Positions 18,443-27,282 of a DNA stretch of 64,000 nt are shown one piece after another (position 1 is the first letter of the stretch; each line of letters begins with the position of its first letter). Position numbers and translations under genes: made by a program. Location: contig NZ_JBCGDC010000026.1 of NCBI RefSeq assembly GCF_042237075.1, forward strand, positions 1 through 64,000. The letters are read 5' to 3'. The notes beneath the pieces were generated by a model. It ran no database searches, had not been told where the DNA came from, and saw only the letters and a program-made list of their open reading frames with translations. The DNA comes from Polymorphospora lycopeni. Lineage in GTDB: Bacteria; Actinomycetota; Actinomycetes; Mycobacteriales; Micromonosporaceae.

Positions 18443-19645
18443 TCAGTCGACCCGAACAGGACTGGACGGGGCGGGATCTTCCTGTTGTTCGGCGGGCAGA
18501 GGCCGCTTCGACGCTTCGGGGTCGCGCAGGGTGCGGAACATCAGCCAGCTCAGGGCCGGCATGAGGATCAGGGGTGTGAGCGCGGTCCGTAGCGAGGTCG
18601 CGTCGGCCAGGACGCCGATGACGGGGCTGGCGAGTCCGCCGATGCTGACGGCCAGACCGAGGGTGATGCCACTGGCGGTGCCGACTCTGTTGGGCAGGTA
18701 GTCCTGTCCGAGGGTGATCTGCAGGGAGAAGGGCACGTAGAGGCCGGCGGAGGCCAGGGCCACGAACAGGTACATGGCGGGTCCGGGCGCCCACACCACG
18801 CCCGCGATCGCGAGGACGGTGACCGCGTAGGACCAGCGGGACACGGTGACGCGGCCCCATCGGTTCGCGGCGGATCCGCCGAGCAGGGAGCCGGCGACGC
18901 CGCCGAGGTAGAGCAGGAACAGGGCGGCGGTGCCGGCGGCGGCGCTGCCGGTCATGCGGTGTTGGGCGTAGAGGGAGATGAACGTGCCGAGGCCGACGAA
19001 GGCGATCGACCGGAACACCACCGCGAAGGTCAGCCGCACGAACGAGGTGACGTCGTCACGCCCGGCCCGCGTGGTGTTCTCGCGGGTGGTGTTCCCGCGC
19101 CGGGCGAGGGCGTGCAGCACGGGCAGCGCCATCGCGGTGCCGGCGAGTGCCGGCGCGACCAGCAGTGGCGTCCAACTCAGTCCGCCGAGGGCGGCGATAC
19201 CGGCGACCATCAGCGGTGCCAGGGCGAAGCCGATGTTGCCGCCGGTCGAGAAGTAGGCCATCGCGGTGTGGCTGCCCTCGCTGGCTTCGCGGGCGATGCG
19301 GGCGGATTCGGGGTGGTAGGCGGTCACGCCGATGCCGGAGAGCGCCACGAACAGAAGGGTGAGGGTGTAGTTGCCACTCAGCCCGCTCAGGGCGATGCCG
19401 ACCCCGCCGAGCAGGGTACTGGCGGGCAGCAGCCACGGCATCGCCCAGCGGTCGGTGAGGGCGCCGAACACCGGTTGCGCGATCGAGGACAGCAGCGTCG
19501 CGGCGAGCACGATGCCGGACACGGCCGCGTACGTGTAGGCGCGCTCGGCGACGAACAGGGGCACCAGTGCGGCGACGGTGCCCTGGTAGATGTCGACGCA
19601 GGCGTGGCCGACGGAGAGCAGGGTGATGGACGTTCTTCTGCGCAC
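18443..19645 (-). CDS. MFS transporter, fosmidomycin-resistance-like
   Basis: About 400-residue twelve-helix transporter. The N-terminus RRRTSITLLSVGHACVDIYQ GTVAALVPLF and the loop FGALTDRWAMPWLLP (motif A) match the Fsr-like branch of the major facilitator superfamily. Start codons are unclear: an in-frame TTG at 19696 would place the start 3 bp from the divergent AraC gene, so GTG at 19645 or 19669, nearer the conserved part, is preferred. The divergent AraC/cupin gene is its likely regulator, suggesting a drug-inducible efflux pair. Confidence 0.82.
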   Translation of the reverse strand: MRRRTSITLLSVGHACVDIYQGTVAALVPLFVAERAYTYAAVSGIVLAATLLSSIAQPVFGALTDRWAMPWLLPASTLLGGVGIALSGLSGNYTLTLLFVALSGIGVTAYHPESARIAREASEGSHTAMAYFSTGGNIGFALAPLMVAGIAALGGLSWTPLLVAPALAGTAMALPVLHALARRGNTTRENTTRAGRDDVTSFVRLTFAVVFRSIAFVGLGTFISLYAQHRMTGSAAAGTAALFLLYLGGVAGSLLGGSAANRWGRVTVSRWSYAVTVLAIAGVVWAPGPAMYLFVALASAGLYVPFSLQITLGQDYLPNRVGTASGITLGLAVSIGGLASPVIGVLADATSLRTALTPLILMPALSWLMFRTLRDPEASKRPLPAEQQEDPAPSSPVRVD

Positions 19646-19699
19646 GATCCGATGCTTCCAACGCGCCACCCTGTCGGGCTTCCGATAACCTGACAATCA

Positions 19700-20443
19700 A
19701 TGACGGAAATCCGCCACGTGTCGGTGGCCCCCACACGCAGCCAGTGGCTCGCGTCCGGGGCTGAGATCGACGCGCATCGCCATGACGATCACCAGATCAT
19801 CTACGCCGCTCGCGGTGTCCTGACCGTGACGACCAGCGCGGGCTCGTGGGTCACGCCGGGCACCCGGGCCATCTGGGTGCCGGCCGGCACCGTTCACGCC
19901 CACCGCGCCTACGGCGAACTCGAACTGCACCTGGTGGGGCTGCCCGCCACGAGCAACCCACTCGGCCTGGACACCCCGACCGTGTTGTCGGTCGCCCCGC
20001 TGCTGCGTGAGCTGATCATGGCCTACACCCGCGGCCCCGTTGAGCAGAGCCCGGAACGTGACCGGCTGCGCGACGTGCTGCTCGACCGGTTACGCGCCTC
20101 TCCGCAGCAGCCGCTGCACGTGCCGACCCCGACCGATCCGCTGCTGCGTGCCGTGTGCGCACTGCTGCAGGCCGACCCGGGCGGCAACCGCACGCTGGTC
20201 GACCTCGGCCGCGAGGTCGGCGCCAGCGACCGGACCCTGTCCCGGCTGTTTCGCCGCGACCTCGGCATGAGCTATCCGCAGTGGCGAACCCAGCTGCGCC
20301 TGCACCACGCGCTGATCCTGCTCGCCGACAGGACGCCCGTGACCGCGGTGGCCCATCGGTGCGGATGGTCATCGGCCAGCGCGTTCATCGACGTGTTCCG
20401 CCGCACCTTCGGCCACACCCCCGGCACCCATCCCGCGAGCTAG
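19700..20443 (+). CDS. AraC family transcriptional regulator with N-terminal cupin
   Basis: 247 residues. The N-terminal half is a cupin-type sensor (HRHDDHQIIYAARGVLTVTT, then GTRAIWVPAGTVHAHRAYGE). The C-terminal half has the double helix-turn-helix of AraC/XylS: RTLVDLGREVGASDRTLSRL with LFRRDLGMSYPQWRTQLRLH, and VTAVAHRCGWSSASAFIDVF with RRTFGHTPG. It is read divergently from the MFS gene with almost no intergenic space, so their control regions must overlap coding sequence. Probably controls that transporter. Confidence 0.88.
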   Translation: MTEIRHVSVAPTRSQWLASGAEIDAHRHDDHQIIYAARGVLTVTTSAGSWVTPGTRAIWVPAGTVHAHRAYGELELHLVGLPATSNPLGLDTPTVLSVAPLLRELIMAYTRGPVEQSPERDRLRDVLLDRLRASPQQPLHVPTPTDPLLRAVCALLQADPGGNRTLVDLGREVGASDRTLSRLFRRDLGMSYPQWRTQLRLHHALILLADRTPVTAVAHRCGWSSASAFIDVFRRTFGHTPGTHPAS

Positions 20444-20549
20444 TTCCAGGGTCCCGTGAGTCGCGCGGCGGTGGGCGGCCGCGCGTTGGGGAAAGTGGCC
20501 GCCACGGTCCGTCCGTGATGCCAGGATTATCCCCTAGGAGGCTTTGGTC

Positions 20550-20858
20550 ATGCCGGACAGGGATCAGGTACTGCGGCTGCTCGACCAGGGGAACGACTAC
20601 GTCGAGGTCGGGCGCCGGCTCGGCATCCCGCCCGGTCAGGCGTACCTCATCGCCACCGGCGTGCCGGCGGACGACGGGGTCACGGTGAACCGGGAGCGGC
20701 GCGGCCGGCCGGGGCTCCTGCCGTCCCGGACGCAGCGGCTGGTCAACGACCGTGAGGTCAACCCGATGTCGTCGGCGCTGGTACGCGAATGGGTACGCCG
20801 CCGCGCCACCGAGGACCAGCCAATGCAGCGGGCCGCCCGGGCGGACGGACGGAACTGA
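20550..20858 (+). CDS. Small conserved protein preceding the formate dehydrogenase genes
   Basis: 102 residues from the ATG at 20550, with TAGGAGG 8 bp upstream. It begins MPDRDQVLRLLDQGNDYVEV followed by GRRLGIPPGQAYLIATGVPA, a pattern resembling a short helix-turn-helix. The rest (RPGLLPSRTQRLVNDREVNP, VREWVRRRATED) is charged. It lies 25 bp before fdhA in the same direction and is evidently part of that operon. I know it only as a conserved neighbour of this dehydrogenase type; its function is unknown. Confidence 0.75.
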   Translation: MPDRDQVLRLLDQGNDYVEVGRRLGIPPGQAYLIATGVPADDGVTVNRERRGRPGLLPSRTQRLVNDREVNPMSSALVREWVRRRATEDQPMQRAARADGRN

Positions 20859-20883
20859 GCGACCGAGCGGAAGGGCAGGACCG

Positions 20884-23800
20884 ATGGCCGGAATCTCCCC
20901 CCGGGGATGGCCCGTCTGGCGGCAGATCACCGGCCCTGACCGGTCCGGGCGGGGCGCGGCGGTCAGGTCGCCGCGCAGCGACTCCCTGGAGCCGCGTACG
21001 GCCGGCGCGGACAAGGTCGTCAAGTCGGTCTGCCCGTACTGCGCCGTCGGCTGTGCCCAGAACGTGTACGTCCGCGACGACCGGGTCGTGCAGATCGAGG
21101 GGGACCCTGACTCGCCGGTCAGCCGTGGCCGGCTGTGCCCGAAGGGCGCCGCCTCGCTGCAACTGACCACGGACTCGGGCCGGCTACGTACGGTGCTGCA
21201 CCGTCCGCCGTACGCCTCGGACTGGCAGGAGCTCGACCTCGACACTGCGATGGAGATGATCACCGACCGGGTGCTCCGGACCCGGCGGGAGACGTGGCGG
21301 GCCGAGGAGCGGGGCCTGCCGGTGGCCCGCACGATGGGCATCGCCAGCCTGGGCGGCGCGACGCTGGACAACGAGGAGAACTACCTCATCAAGAAGTTGT
21401 TCACCGCGCTCGGCATGGTGCAGATCGAGAACCAGGCCCGGGTCTGTCACAGCTCCACCGTCATCGGTCTGGGCACCTCGTTCGGCCGGGGCGGCGCCAC
21501 CACCTTCATGCAGGACGCCCAGCACGCCGACTGCATCGTCATCGAGGGCTCCAACTACGCCGAGGCCCACCCGGTCGGCTTCCAGTGGATCATGGAGGCG
21601 AAGGCGCGTGGCGCGGTCGTCATCCACGTCGATCCGCGGTTCACCCGTACGAGTGCCCTGGCGGACCTGCACGTGCCGATCCGGGCCGGGACCGACGTGG
21701 CGTTCCTCGGCGGGATCATCAACCACGTCCTGACCGAGGGAAAGGACTTCCGGGAGTACGTCCTGGCGTACACGAACGCGGCCACGATCATCAACGAGGA
21801 CTTCCGGGACACCGAGGACCTCGACGGTCTCTTCTCGGGATTCGATCCGGAAGAGCACGTCTACTCGGAGCGGAGCTGGCAGTACGACGGCGTCGACGTC
21901 GTCTCCGCCACCGGGCAGCGGGACACCCAGTACCAGCAGCGCGCGTCCGGCTCGTCGACCGGACGGGGCGAGAAGCACGGCTCCGCCGGCGCGGCCCTGA
22001 CCGGCGAGCCGCACCAGGACCTGACGTTGCGGCACCCGCGCTGCGTCTACCAGATCCTCAAGCGGCACTACGCCCGCTACACCCCGGAGATGGTCGAGCG
22101 GATCTGCGGCATCGCACCCGACGTCTTCGCCGAGGTGTGCCGGCACCTGGTGGAGAACTCCGGCCCGGAGCGGACCAGCGAGTTGGTCTACGCGGTGGGC
22201 TGGACCCAGCACTCCGACGGCTCGCAGTTCGTCCGCGCCGCCAGCGTGCTGCAGTTGCTGCTGGGCAACATCGGCCGCCCCGGCGGCGGCATCCAGGCGT
22301 TGCGCGGCCACGCCAGCATCCAGGGCTCCACCGACATCCCGACCCTGTTCAACCTGCTGCCCGGCTACATCCCGATGCCGCACGCCCACGCCGGCCAGAC
22401 GCTCGACAACCTGGTCGCCGCCGACGCCGCCCCGAAGGGCTACTGGGCCAACATGAAGGCATACCTGGTCAGCCTCATGAAAGCCTGGTGGGGGCCGGCG
22501 GCGACGCCGGACAACGACTTCTGCTTCGGCTACCTGCCCCGGATCACCGGCAGCCACTGCACCTACGACACCGTCATGGAACAGCTCGCCGGCACCTGCA
22601 AGGGCTACTTCCTGCTGGGCGAGAACCCGGCGGTCGGCTCGGCGAACGCGAAGATGCAGCGCCTGGGCATGGCGAACCTGGACTGGCTGGTGGTCCGCGA
22701 CTTCAATCTGATCGAGAGTGCCACCTGGTGGAAGGACGGCCCGGAGATCGAGTCCGGCGAGCTGCGCACCGAGGACATCGGCACCGAGGTCTTCTTCCTG
22801 CCCGCCGCCGCGCACACCGAGAAGTCCGGCAGCTTCACCAACACCAACCGGATGCTGCAGTGGCACCACCAGGCGGTCGAGCCGGCGGGCGACCGGCGCA
22901 GCGAGCTGTGGTTCATGTACCACCTCGGCCGGATCATCCGCGACCGGCTCGCCGGCTCCACCGCCCTGATGGACCGCCCGGTCCTGGACCTCACCTGGGA
23001 CTACCCCACCGAGGGCACGGTGGCCGAGCCGTCGGCCGAGGCGGTACTGGCGGAGATCAACGGCTGGGACGCCGGCGGCAACCCCCTCCCCGGCTACACC
23101 AGCCTCAAGGACGACGGCTCCACCGCCTGCGGCTGCTGGATCTACTGCGGGGTGTACAAGGACGGGATCAACCAGGCGGCCCGGCGCAAGCCGGCCGAGG
23201 AGCAGAACTGGGTCGCCCAGGAGTGGGCCTGGGCCTGGCCGGACAATCGCCGGCTGCTCTACAACCGCGCCTCCGCCCGCCCCGACGGCCGGCCGTGGAG
23301 CGAGCGGAAGAAGCTGGTCTGGTGGGACGAGCAGGCGGGCAGGTGGACCGGTTACGACGTGCCCGACTTCGAGCCGGCCAAGCGCCCCGACTACCGGCCG
23401 CCGGAGGGTGCCACCGGGGTGGCGGCCCTGAAGGGCACCGACCCGTTCATCATGCAGGCCGACGGGCTGGGCTGGCTCTACGTCCCGGCCGGCATCACCG
23501 ACGGGCCGCTGCCCACCCACTACGAGCCGCAGGACTCCCCGATCAGCAACCCGCTGTACGGCCAGCAGCGCAACCCGGCCCGGCTGCTCTACCCGCACGA
23601 ACACAACCGGTACCAGCCCAGCGGCCGGCAGTCCGGCGCGGACGTCTTCCCGTACGTGGTCACCACCTACCGGCTCACCGAGCACTTCACCGCCGGCGGA
23701 ATGAGCCGGCACACGCCGTACCTGGCCGAGCTGCAACCCGAGTTCTTCTGCGAGGTCTCCCCCGAGCTGGCGGTGGAACGCGGGCTGGAACACGGCGGCT

Positions 23801-24123
23801 GGGCCACCATCGTCACCGCGCGCAACGCCATCGAGGCCCGGGTCATGGTCACCGAACGGATGGCGCCGCTGCGGGTGGACGGGCGGGTCATCCACCAGAT
23901 CGGGCTGCCGTTCCACTGGGGACCGAACGGCTACAGCCGCGGCGACGCCGCCAACGAGCTGTCCGCCATCTCGCTGGACCCGAACTCGCACATCCAGGAG
24001 GTGAAGGCGTTCTCCGCCGACATCCGCCCCGGGCGGCGACCACGCGGCCCCGCCCGCCTCGAACTGGTCGGCGAATACCAGGCCCGCGCCGGCATCACCG
24101 GCCTGACCGGAACGGAGGTCTAG
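20884..24123 (+). CDS. fdhA: Formate dehydrogenase catalytic (alpha) subunit, molybdopterin enzyme with Cys at the Sec position
   Basis: 1079-residue FdnG-type subunit that oxidises formate to CO2 at a bis-MGD Mo/W centre. The N-terminal [4Fe-4S] ligands are C50, C53, C57 (CPYCAVGC) and C85 (GRLCPKGA). The active-site metal ligand, selenocysteine in many relatives, is encoded here as Cys188 (NQARVCHSSTV, TGT codon). No twin-arginine signal is present at the N-terminus, unlike E. coli FdnG. Molybdopterin contacts (DNEENYLIKKLFTALGMVQI, GNIGRPGGGIQALRGHASIQ) and the C-terminal MopB-CT region are intact. Operon order fdhA-fdhB-fdhC with 3 bp between A and B. Confidence 0.95.
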   Translation: MAGISPRGWPVWRQITGPDRSGRGAAVRSPRSDSLEPRTAGADKVVKSVCPYCAVGCAQNVYVRDDRVVQIEGDPDSPVSRGRLCPKGAASLQLTTDSGRLRTVLHRPPYASDWQELDLDTAMEMITDRVLRTRRETWRAEERGLPVARTMGIASLGGATLDNEENYLIKKLFTALGMVQIENQARVCHSSTVIGLGTSFGRGGATTFMQDAQHADCIVIEGSNYAEAHPVGFQWIMEAKARGAVVIHVDPRFTRTSALADLHVPIRAGTDVAFLGGIINHVLTEGKDFREYVLAYTNAATIINEDFRDTEDLDGLFSGFDPEEHVYSERSWQYDGVDVVSATGQRDTQYQQRASGSSTGRGEKHGSAGAALTGEPHQDLTLRHPRCVYQILKRHYARYTPEMVERICGIAPDVFAEVCRHLVENSGPERTSELVYAVGWTQHSDGSQFVRAASVLQLLLGNIGRPGGGIQALRGHASIQGSTDIPTLFNLLPGYIPMPHAHAGQTLDNLVAADAAPKGYWANMKAYLVSLMKAWWGPAATPDNDFCFGYLPRITGSHCTYDTVMEQLAGTCKGYFLLGENPAVGSANAKMQRLGMANLDWLVVRDFNLIESATWWKDGPEIESGELRTEDIGTEVFFLPAAAHTEKSGSFTNTNRMLQWHHQAVEPAGDRRSELWFMYHLGRIIRDRLAGSTALMDRPVLDLTWDYPTEGTVAEPSAEAVLAEINGWDAGGNPLPGYTSLKDDGSTACGCWIYCGVYKDGINQAARRKPAEEQNWVAQEWAWAWPDNRRLLYNRASARPDGRPWSERKKLVWWDEQAGRWTGYDVPDFEPAKRPDYRPPEGATGVAALKGTDPFIMQADGLGWLYVPAGITDGPLPTHYEPQDSPISNPLYGQQRNPARLLYPHEHNRYQPSGRQSGADVFPYVVTTYRLTEHFTAGGMSRHTPYLAELQPEFFCEVSPELAVERGLEHGGWATIVTARNAIEARVMVTERMAPLRVDGRVIHQIGLPFHWGPNGYSRGDAANELSAISLDPNSHIQEVKAFSADIRPGRRPRGPARLELVGEYQARAGITGLTGTEV

Positions 24124-24126
24124 GCG

Positions 24127-25098
24127 ATGGGACTCGACCTGAGAGTGGCCGCCGAACACGGCCTCGACCCGGCCACCGCGAGCGGGTACGACACGCACCC
24201 GCCGCGGATGGGCTTCTTCACCGACACCAGCGTCTGTATCGGCTGCAAGGCGTGCGAGGTGGCGTGCAAGGAGTGGAACGCCATCCCGGAGGACGGGCTG
24301 ACCTTCACCGGCATGTCGTACGACAACACCGTCGGGCTCGGCGCGGACACCTGGCGCCACGTGGCCTTCGTCGAGCAGCCGCGACGGCTGGGCCGGCAGG
24401 AGACCCACCTCGCCGACGTGGAACTGCCGGCGGCGGTCACCGCGCAGGCGGCGGGCCGTACCGCCGTCTCGCTCGGGATGCCCGAGTCCCGGCCGCCGGA
24501 CGGACACCCCCACCCGGTGCGCGACATGGAGTTCCGCTGGCTGATGTCGTCCGACGTGTGCAAGCACTGCACCCACGCCGCCTGCCTGGACGTCTGCCCG
24601 ACCGGGTCGCTGTTCCGGACCGAGTTCGGCACCGTGGTGGTGCAGGAGGACATCTGCAACGGCTGCGGCTACTGCGTCCCGGCCTGCCCGTACGGCGTCA
24701 TCGACCAGCGCAGGGACGACGGCCGGGTGTGGAAGTGCACACTGTGCTACGACCGGTTGTCGGTCGGCCAGGAGCCGGCCTGCGCGAAGAGCTGCCCGAC
24801 CGACTCCATCCAGTTCGGTGAGCTGGCCGAGCTGCGCGAGCGGGCCGAGACGCGGGTCCGGCGGCTGCACGACCAGGGCGTCGCCGACGCCCGCCTCTAC
24901 GGCGCCGACCCGGGCGACGGGGTCGGCGGCACCGGTGCGTTCTTCCTGCTGCTCGACGAGCCGGAGGTGTACGGCCTGCCCCCGGATCCGGTGGTCACCA
25001 CCCGCGACCTGCCGGCGATGTGGCGCCGGGTCGCGGTGGCCGCCGCCGGGCTGCTGGTCGGGCTGGTCGGCGTGACGGTCATCGGAGGTGGCAGGTGA
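24127..25098 (+). CDS. fdhB: Formate dehydrogenase iron-sulfur (beta) subunit
   Basis: 323-residue FdnH-type electron-transfer subunit with four cysteine clusters: CIGCKACEVACKEWN, CKHCTHAACLDVCPTGSLF, CNGCGYCVPACPYGVI and CTLCYDRL...CAKSCPTDSI, enough for four [4Fe-4S] centres. A C-terminal hydrophobic helix (VAVAAAGLLVGLVGVTVIGG) anchors it to the membrane. It passes electrons from FdhA to the membrane partner. Its stop overlaps a GTG at 25095 in a GTGA arrangement, pointing to the original start of the next gene. Confidence 0.95.
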   Translation: MGLDLRVAAEHGLDPATASGYDTHPPRMGFFTDTSVCIGCKACEVACKEWNAIPEDGLTFTGMSYDNTVGLGADTWRHVAFVEQPRRLGRQETHLADVELPAAVTAQAAGRTAVSLGMPESRPPDGHPHPVRDMEFRWLMSSDVCKHCTHAACLDVCPTGSLFRTEFGTVVVQEDICNGCGYCVPACPYGVIDQRRDDGRVWKCTLCYDRLSVGQEPACAKSCPTDSIQFGELAELRERAETRVRRLHDQGVADARLYGADPGDGVGGTGAFFLLLDEPEVYGLPPDPVVTTRDLPAMWRRVAVAAAGLLVGLVGVTVIGGGR

Positions 25099-25150
25099 AC
25101 CGGACCGACGTACGCCTCGACGGCGCCCCCGGCCTGCCGGCCGGGCGCGA

Positions 25151-25284
25151 GGCGGTGGTCGGCTCGGCCGGCCGTTGGCGGCGCCGCCAACGGCCGGCCG
25201 AGCCGACCACCGCCGCGCGCCCGGCCGGCCGGCCGGGCGCGCGGCGGTGGTCGGCTCGGCCGGCCGTTGGCGGCGCCGCCAACG
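25151..25284. repeat. Inverted and direct repeat (forward-reverse-forward) inside the start of the NrfD-like gene
   Basis: A block beginning GGCGGTGGTCGGCTCGGCCG at 25151 occurs forward, then inverted, then forward again, ending at 25284, with the inner palindrome TTGGCGGCGCCGCCAA. The net excess over one copy is 92 bp. Collapsing it to one copy joins the GTG at 25095 in frame to the membrane-protein reading. Fold-back structures like this arise from template switching or from assembly error. Confidence 0.8.
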
Positions 25285-25297
25285 GGGCGAGCGGCTG

Positions 25298-26200
25298 ATG
25301 GTGCCGAAGGCCGAGTTCCGCTCCTACTACGGGCTGCCGGTGCTCAACGCCCCGACCTGGCGGGCGGCGGACATCGCCGGATACCTCTTCCTCGGCGGGC
25401 TGGCCGGCGCCTCGTCCACGCTGGGCGCCGCCGCCGAGTTGGCCGGGCGGCCCCGGCTCGCCGCCGGGCTCAAGGTCGGTGCCGCCGGCGCGCTCGGCGG
25501 ATCGCTGTACGCCCTGATCCACGACCTGGGCCGGCCCGAACGGTTCCTCAACATGCTGCGGGTGTTCAAACCCAGTTCGCCGATGAGCGTCGGGTCCTGG
25601 CTGCTGGCCGGCTACGGCCCGCTCGCCGGCCTGGCCGCGGGCAGTCAGGTGACCGGGCTGCTGCCCCGGCTCGGCCGGTTCGGCACGGCGGGCGCGGCCC
25701 TGCTGGGTCCGGCGGTCGCCGCCTACACCGCCGCGCTGATCGCCGACACCGCCGTGCCGACCTGGCACGAGGCGTACCGCGAGCTGCCGGCGTTGTTCGT
25801 CGGGTCCGCCGCCGCCTCCGCCGGCGGGCTGGGCCTGCTGGTCGCCCCGGCCGGTGAAGCCGGCCCGGCCCGGCGGGCGGCCGTCCTCGGCACCGCCGTC
25901 GAGCTGGTCGCGGCCCGGCGGATGGACCGCCGCCTCGGGCTGGTGGCCGAGCCCCTGCGCGAGGGGGCGGGCGGGTGGCTGCTGCGGGCGGGTAGGGCGT
26001 TCGGCATCGGTGGTGCGGTGCTCGCGGTCGCGGGCCGGCGCAGCCGTACGGCCACTGCCCTGGCCGGGGCGGCCTTCCTGGCCGGGGCCGTCTGCACCCG
26101 CTTCGGGTTCTTCACCGCCGGCGTCGCCTCGGCCCGGGATCCGATGTACACCGTGACCCCACAGCGCGAACGGCTCGCGGAGAAGGAGGCAACACGATGA
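25298..26200 (+). CDS. NrfD-type membrane subunit of formate dehydrogenase
   Basis: As sequenced, 300 residues from the ATG at 25298 (MVPKAEFRSYYGLPVLNAPT). The NrfD/PsrC fold is seen in WRAADIAGYLFLGGLAGASS, the loop LIHDLGRPERFLNMLRVFKP SSPMSVGSW and successive hydrophobic helices. The protein would take electrons from FdhB to quinone. The likely original start is GTG 25095, overlapping the fdhB stop. A 92-bp fold-back repeat at 25151-25284 throws that reading out of frame, and without it about 37 extra N-terminal residues join in frame. The gene ends in an ATGA overlap with the next small gene. Confidence 0.85.
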   Translation: MVPKAEFRSYYGLPVLNAPTWRAADIAGYLFLGGLAGASSTLGAAAELAGRPRLAAGLKVGAAGALGGSLYALIHDLGRPERFLNMLRVFKPSSPMSVGSWLLAGYGPLAGLAAGSQVTGLLPRLGRFGTAGAALLGPAVAAYTAALIADTAVPTWHEAYRELPALFVGSAAASAGGLGLLVAPAGEAGPARRAAVLGTAVELVAARRMDRRLGLVAEPLREGAGGWLLRAGRAFGIGGAVLAVAGRRSRTATALAGAAFLAGAVCTRFGFFTAGVASARDPMYTVTPQRERLAEKEATR

Positions 26201-26361
26201 GGACGGTCGCGAGGTATCTCCCGTTCGCCGGCATCGTGCTCACCACCTGGCTGGTCGCCCGGCTGGCGGTACGGCAGCAGGAGCACCGGGCGGCACCGGG
26301 CGCGACGTCACGGACGCTCGTCTCCGGCGGCGGGCGGCGGCTCGGGCGGGTCGTCGTGTAG
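26197..26361 (+). CDS. 54-aa membrane protein at the end of the formate dehydrogenase operon
   Basis: ATG 26197 overlaps the stop of the NrfD gene (ATGA), and GGAGG lies 9 bp upstream. The product starts MRTVARYLPFAGIVLTTWLV followed by ARLAVRQQ, a single membrane helix with a basic flank, then a short Gly/Arg/Ser tail ending GRVVV. Small one-helix proteins commonly accompany respiratory complexes, but this one is not recognised. Its 3' end overlaps the end of the convergent LuxR remnant by about 50 bp. Confidence 0.6.
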   Translation: MRTVARYLPFAGIVLTTWLVARLAVRQQEHRAAPGATSRTLVSGGGRRLGRVVV

Positions 26362-27229
26362 CACCTCGGCCAGTTCGGCCCGGCCCCTGGTGCCCAGCTT
26401 CCCGTTGATCCGGTAGAGATGGTTCTCGATGGTGCGTACCGAGACGACCAGCCGGTGCGCGATCTCCCGGTTCGACATGCCCCGGGCGGCCAGGCTGCCG
26501 ATCTCGCGCTCGCGTCCGGTGAGCGGCAGGGGCGCGACGGTGCTCGTCGCGAGGGTCCGGACGCCCTCGCAGCGTTCGGTCAGCCGGCGTACCCGGGCGG
26601 CGGCCCGGTGTGCCGCGCACCGCCGGTTCATCCGCTGGTAGGTGGCGGCCGCCTGGGCCGCCGCGTCGGCGGCCGCCAGCAGGTCCCCCATCCGCTCCAG
26701 CAGGTCCGACGCGGCCCGCAGACCGTCGGCGTCGTCGGCGGCCAGCGCGGTCGCGTGCGCGGCGGCGGCCGGGGGGCGCGGGCCGTCCACGCGGGCGGCC
26801 AACGCGGTGAGCCGCGCGGCCACCGACCGGTCGCCGAAGCAGACGGCGGTGTGCAGCGCCAGCACCTCGTGGGCGGAGTGCCCGGTCGCCGCCGCCACCG
26901 AGGCCGCCTCGTGGGCGAGCGCGACCGCCTCGCTCGACACCCCCTGGGCGGCGGCCAGCCAGGCCCGGGACAGGTACAGGTCCGGCTGGAGGAACAGCAC
27001 CATCGGGTGCTGCCGGGCGTGCAGTCGGGCCTGTACGTCGGCCGCCGCCGCCAGGTCACCGGTCAGCGCCAGCGCCCGGCCCAGCGGGATCAGGCACACA
27101 TGCTCGAAGCCGCCGGCGGTGTCGAACCGCTCCAGGCCGGCGTGCGCCTCACGCAGCCAGCGCAGGGCGCTGACCGGCCGGCCCTGGGCCAGGGTAGTTC
27201 TTCCCGGCGTCCCACGAGCGGCCAACCTC
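26308..27229 (-). pseudogene. C-terminal part of a large LuxR (LAL-type) regulator, N-terminus missing
   Basis: The reading ends with an intact LuxR helix-turn-helix: LPLTGREREIGSLAARGMSN then REIAHRLVVSVRTIENHLYR and INGKLGTRGRAELAEVL. Upstream is a helical-repeat region (TTLAQGRPVSALRWLREAHA, LSRAWLAAAQGVSSEAVALA) typical of the middle of 900-residue ATP-dependent LAL regulators. At about 27229 the homology-like sequence stops and the frame continues into unrelated Arg-rich residues. The AAA ATPase part is absent, so this is a truncated remnant. Part of the upstream DNA now belongs to another decayed gene. Confidence 0.75.
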
Positions 27230-27282
27230 GTGCCATAGATAAAGTCTAATGTCTTGGGGTGGGCTGATGTGCCCCTCCCCCG

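Noticed and set aside
21135..24870. Very long open frames of about 1228 codons on the minus strand and in another plus frame across fdhA
   Set aside because: They mirror the high-GC third-codon pattern of the formate dehydrogenase genes and show no domain of their own.
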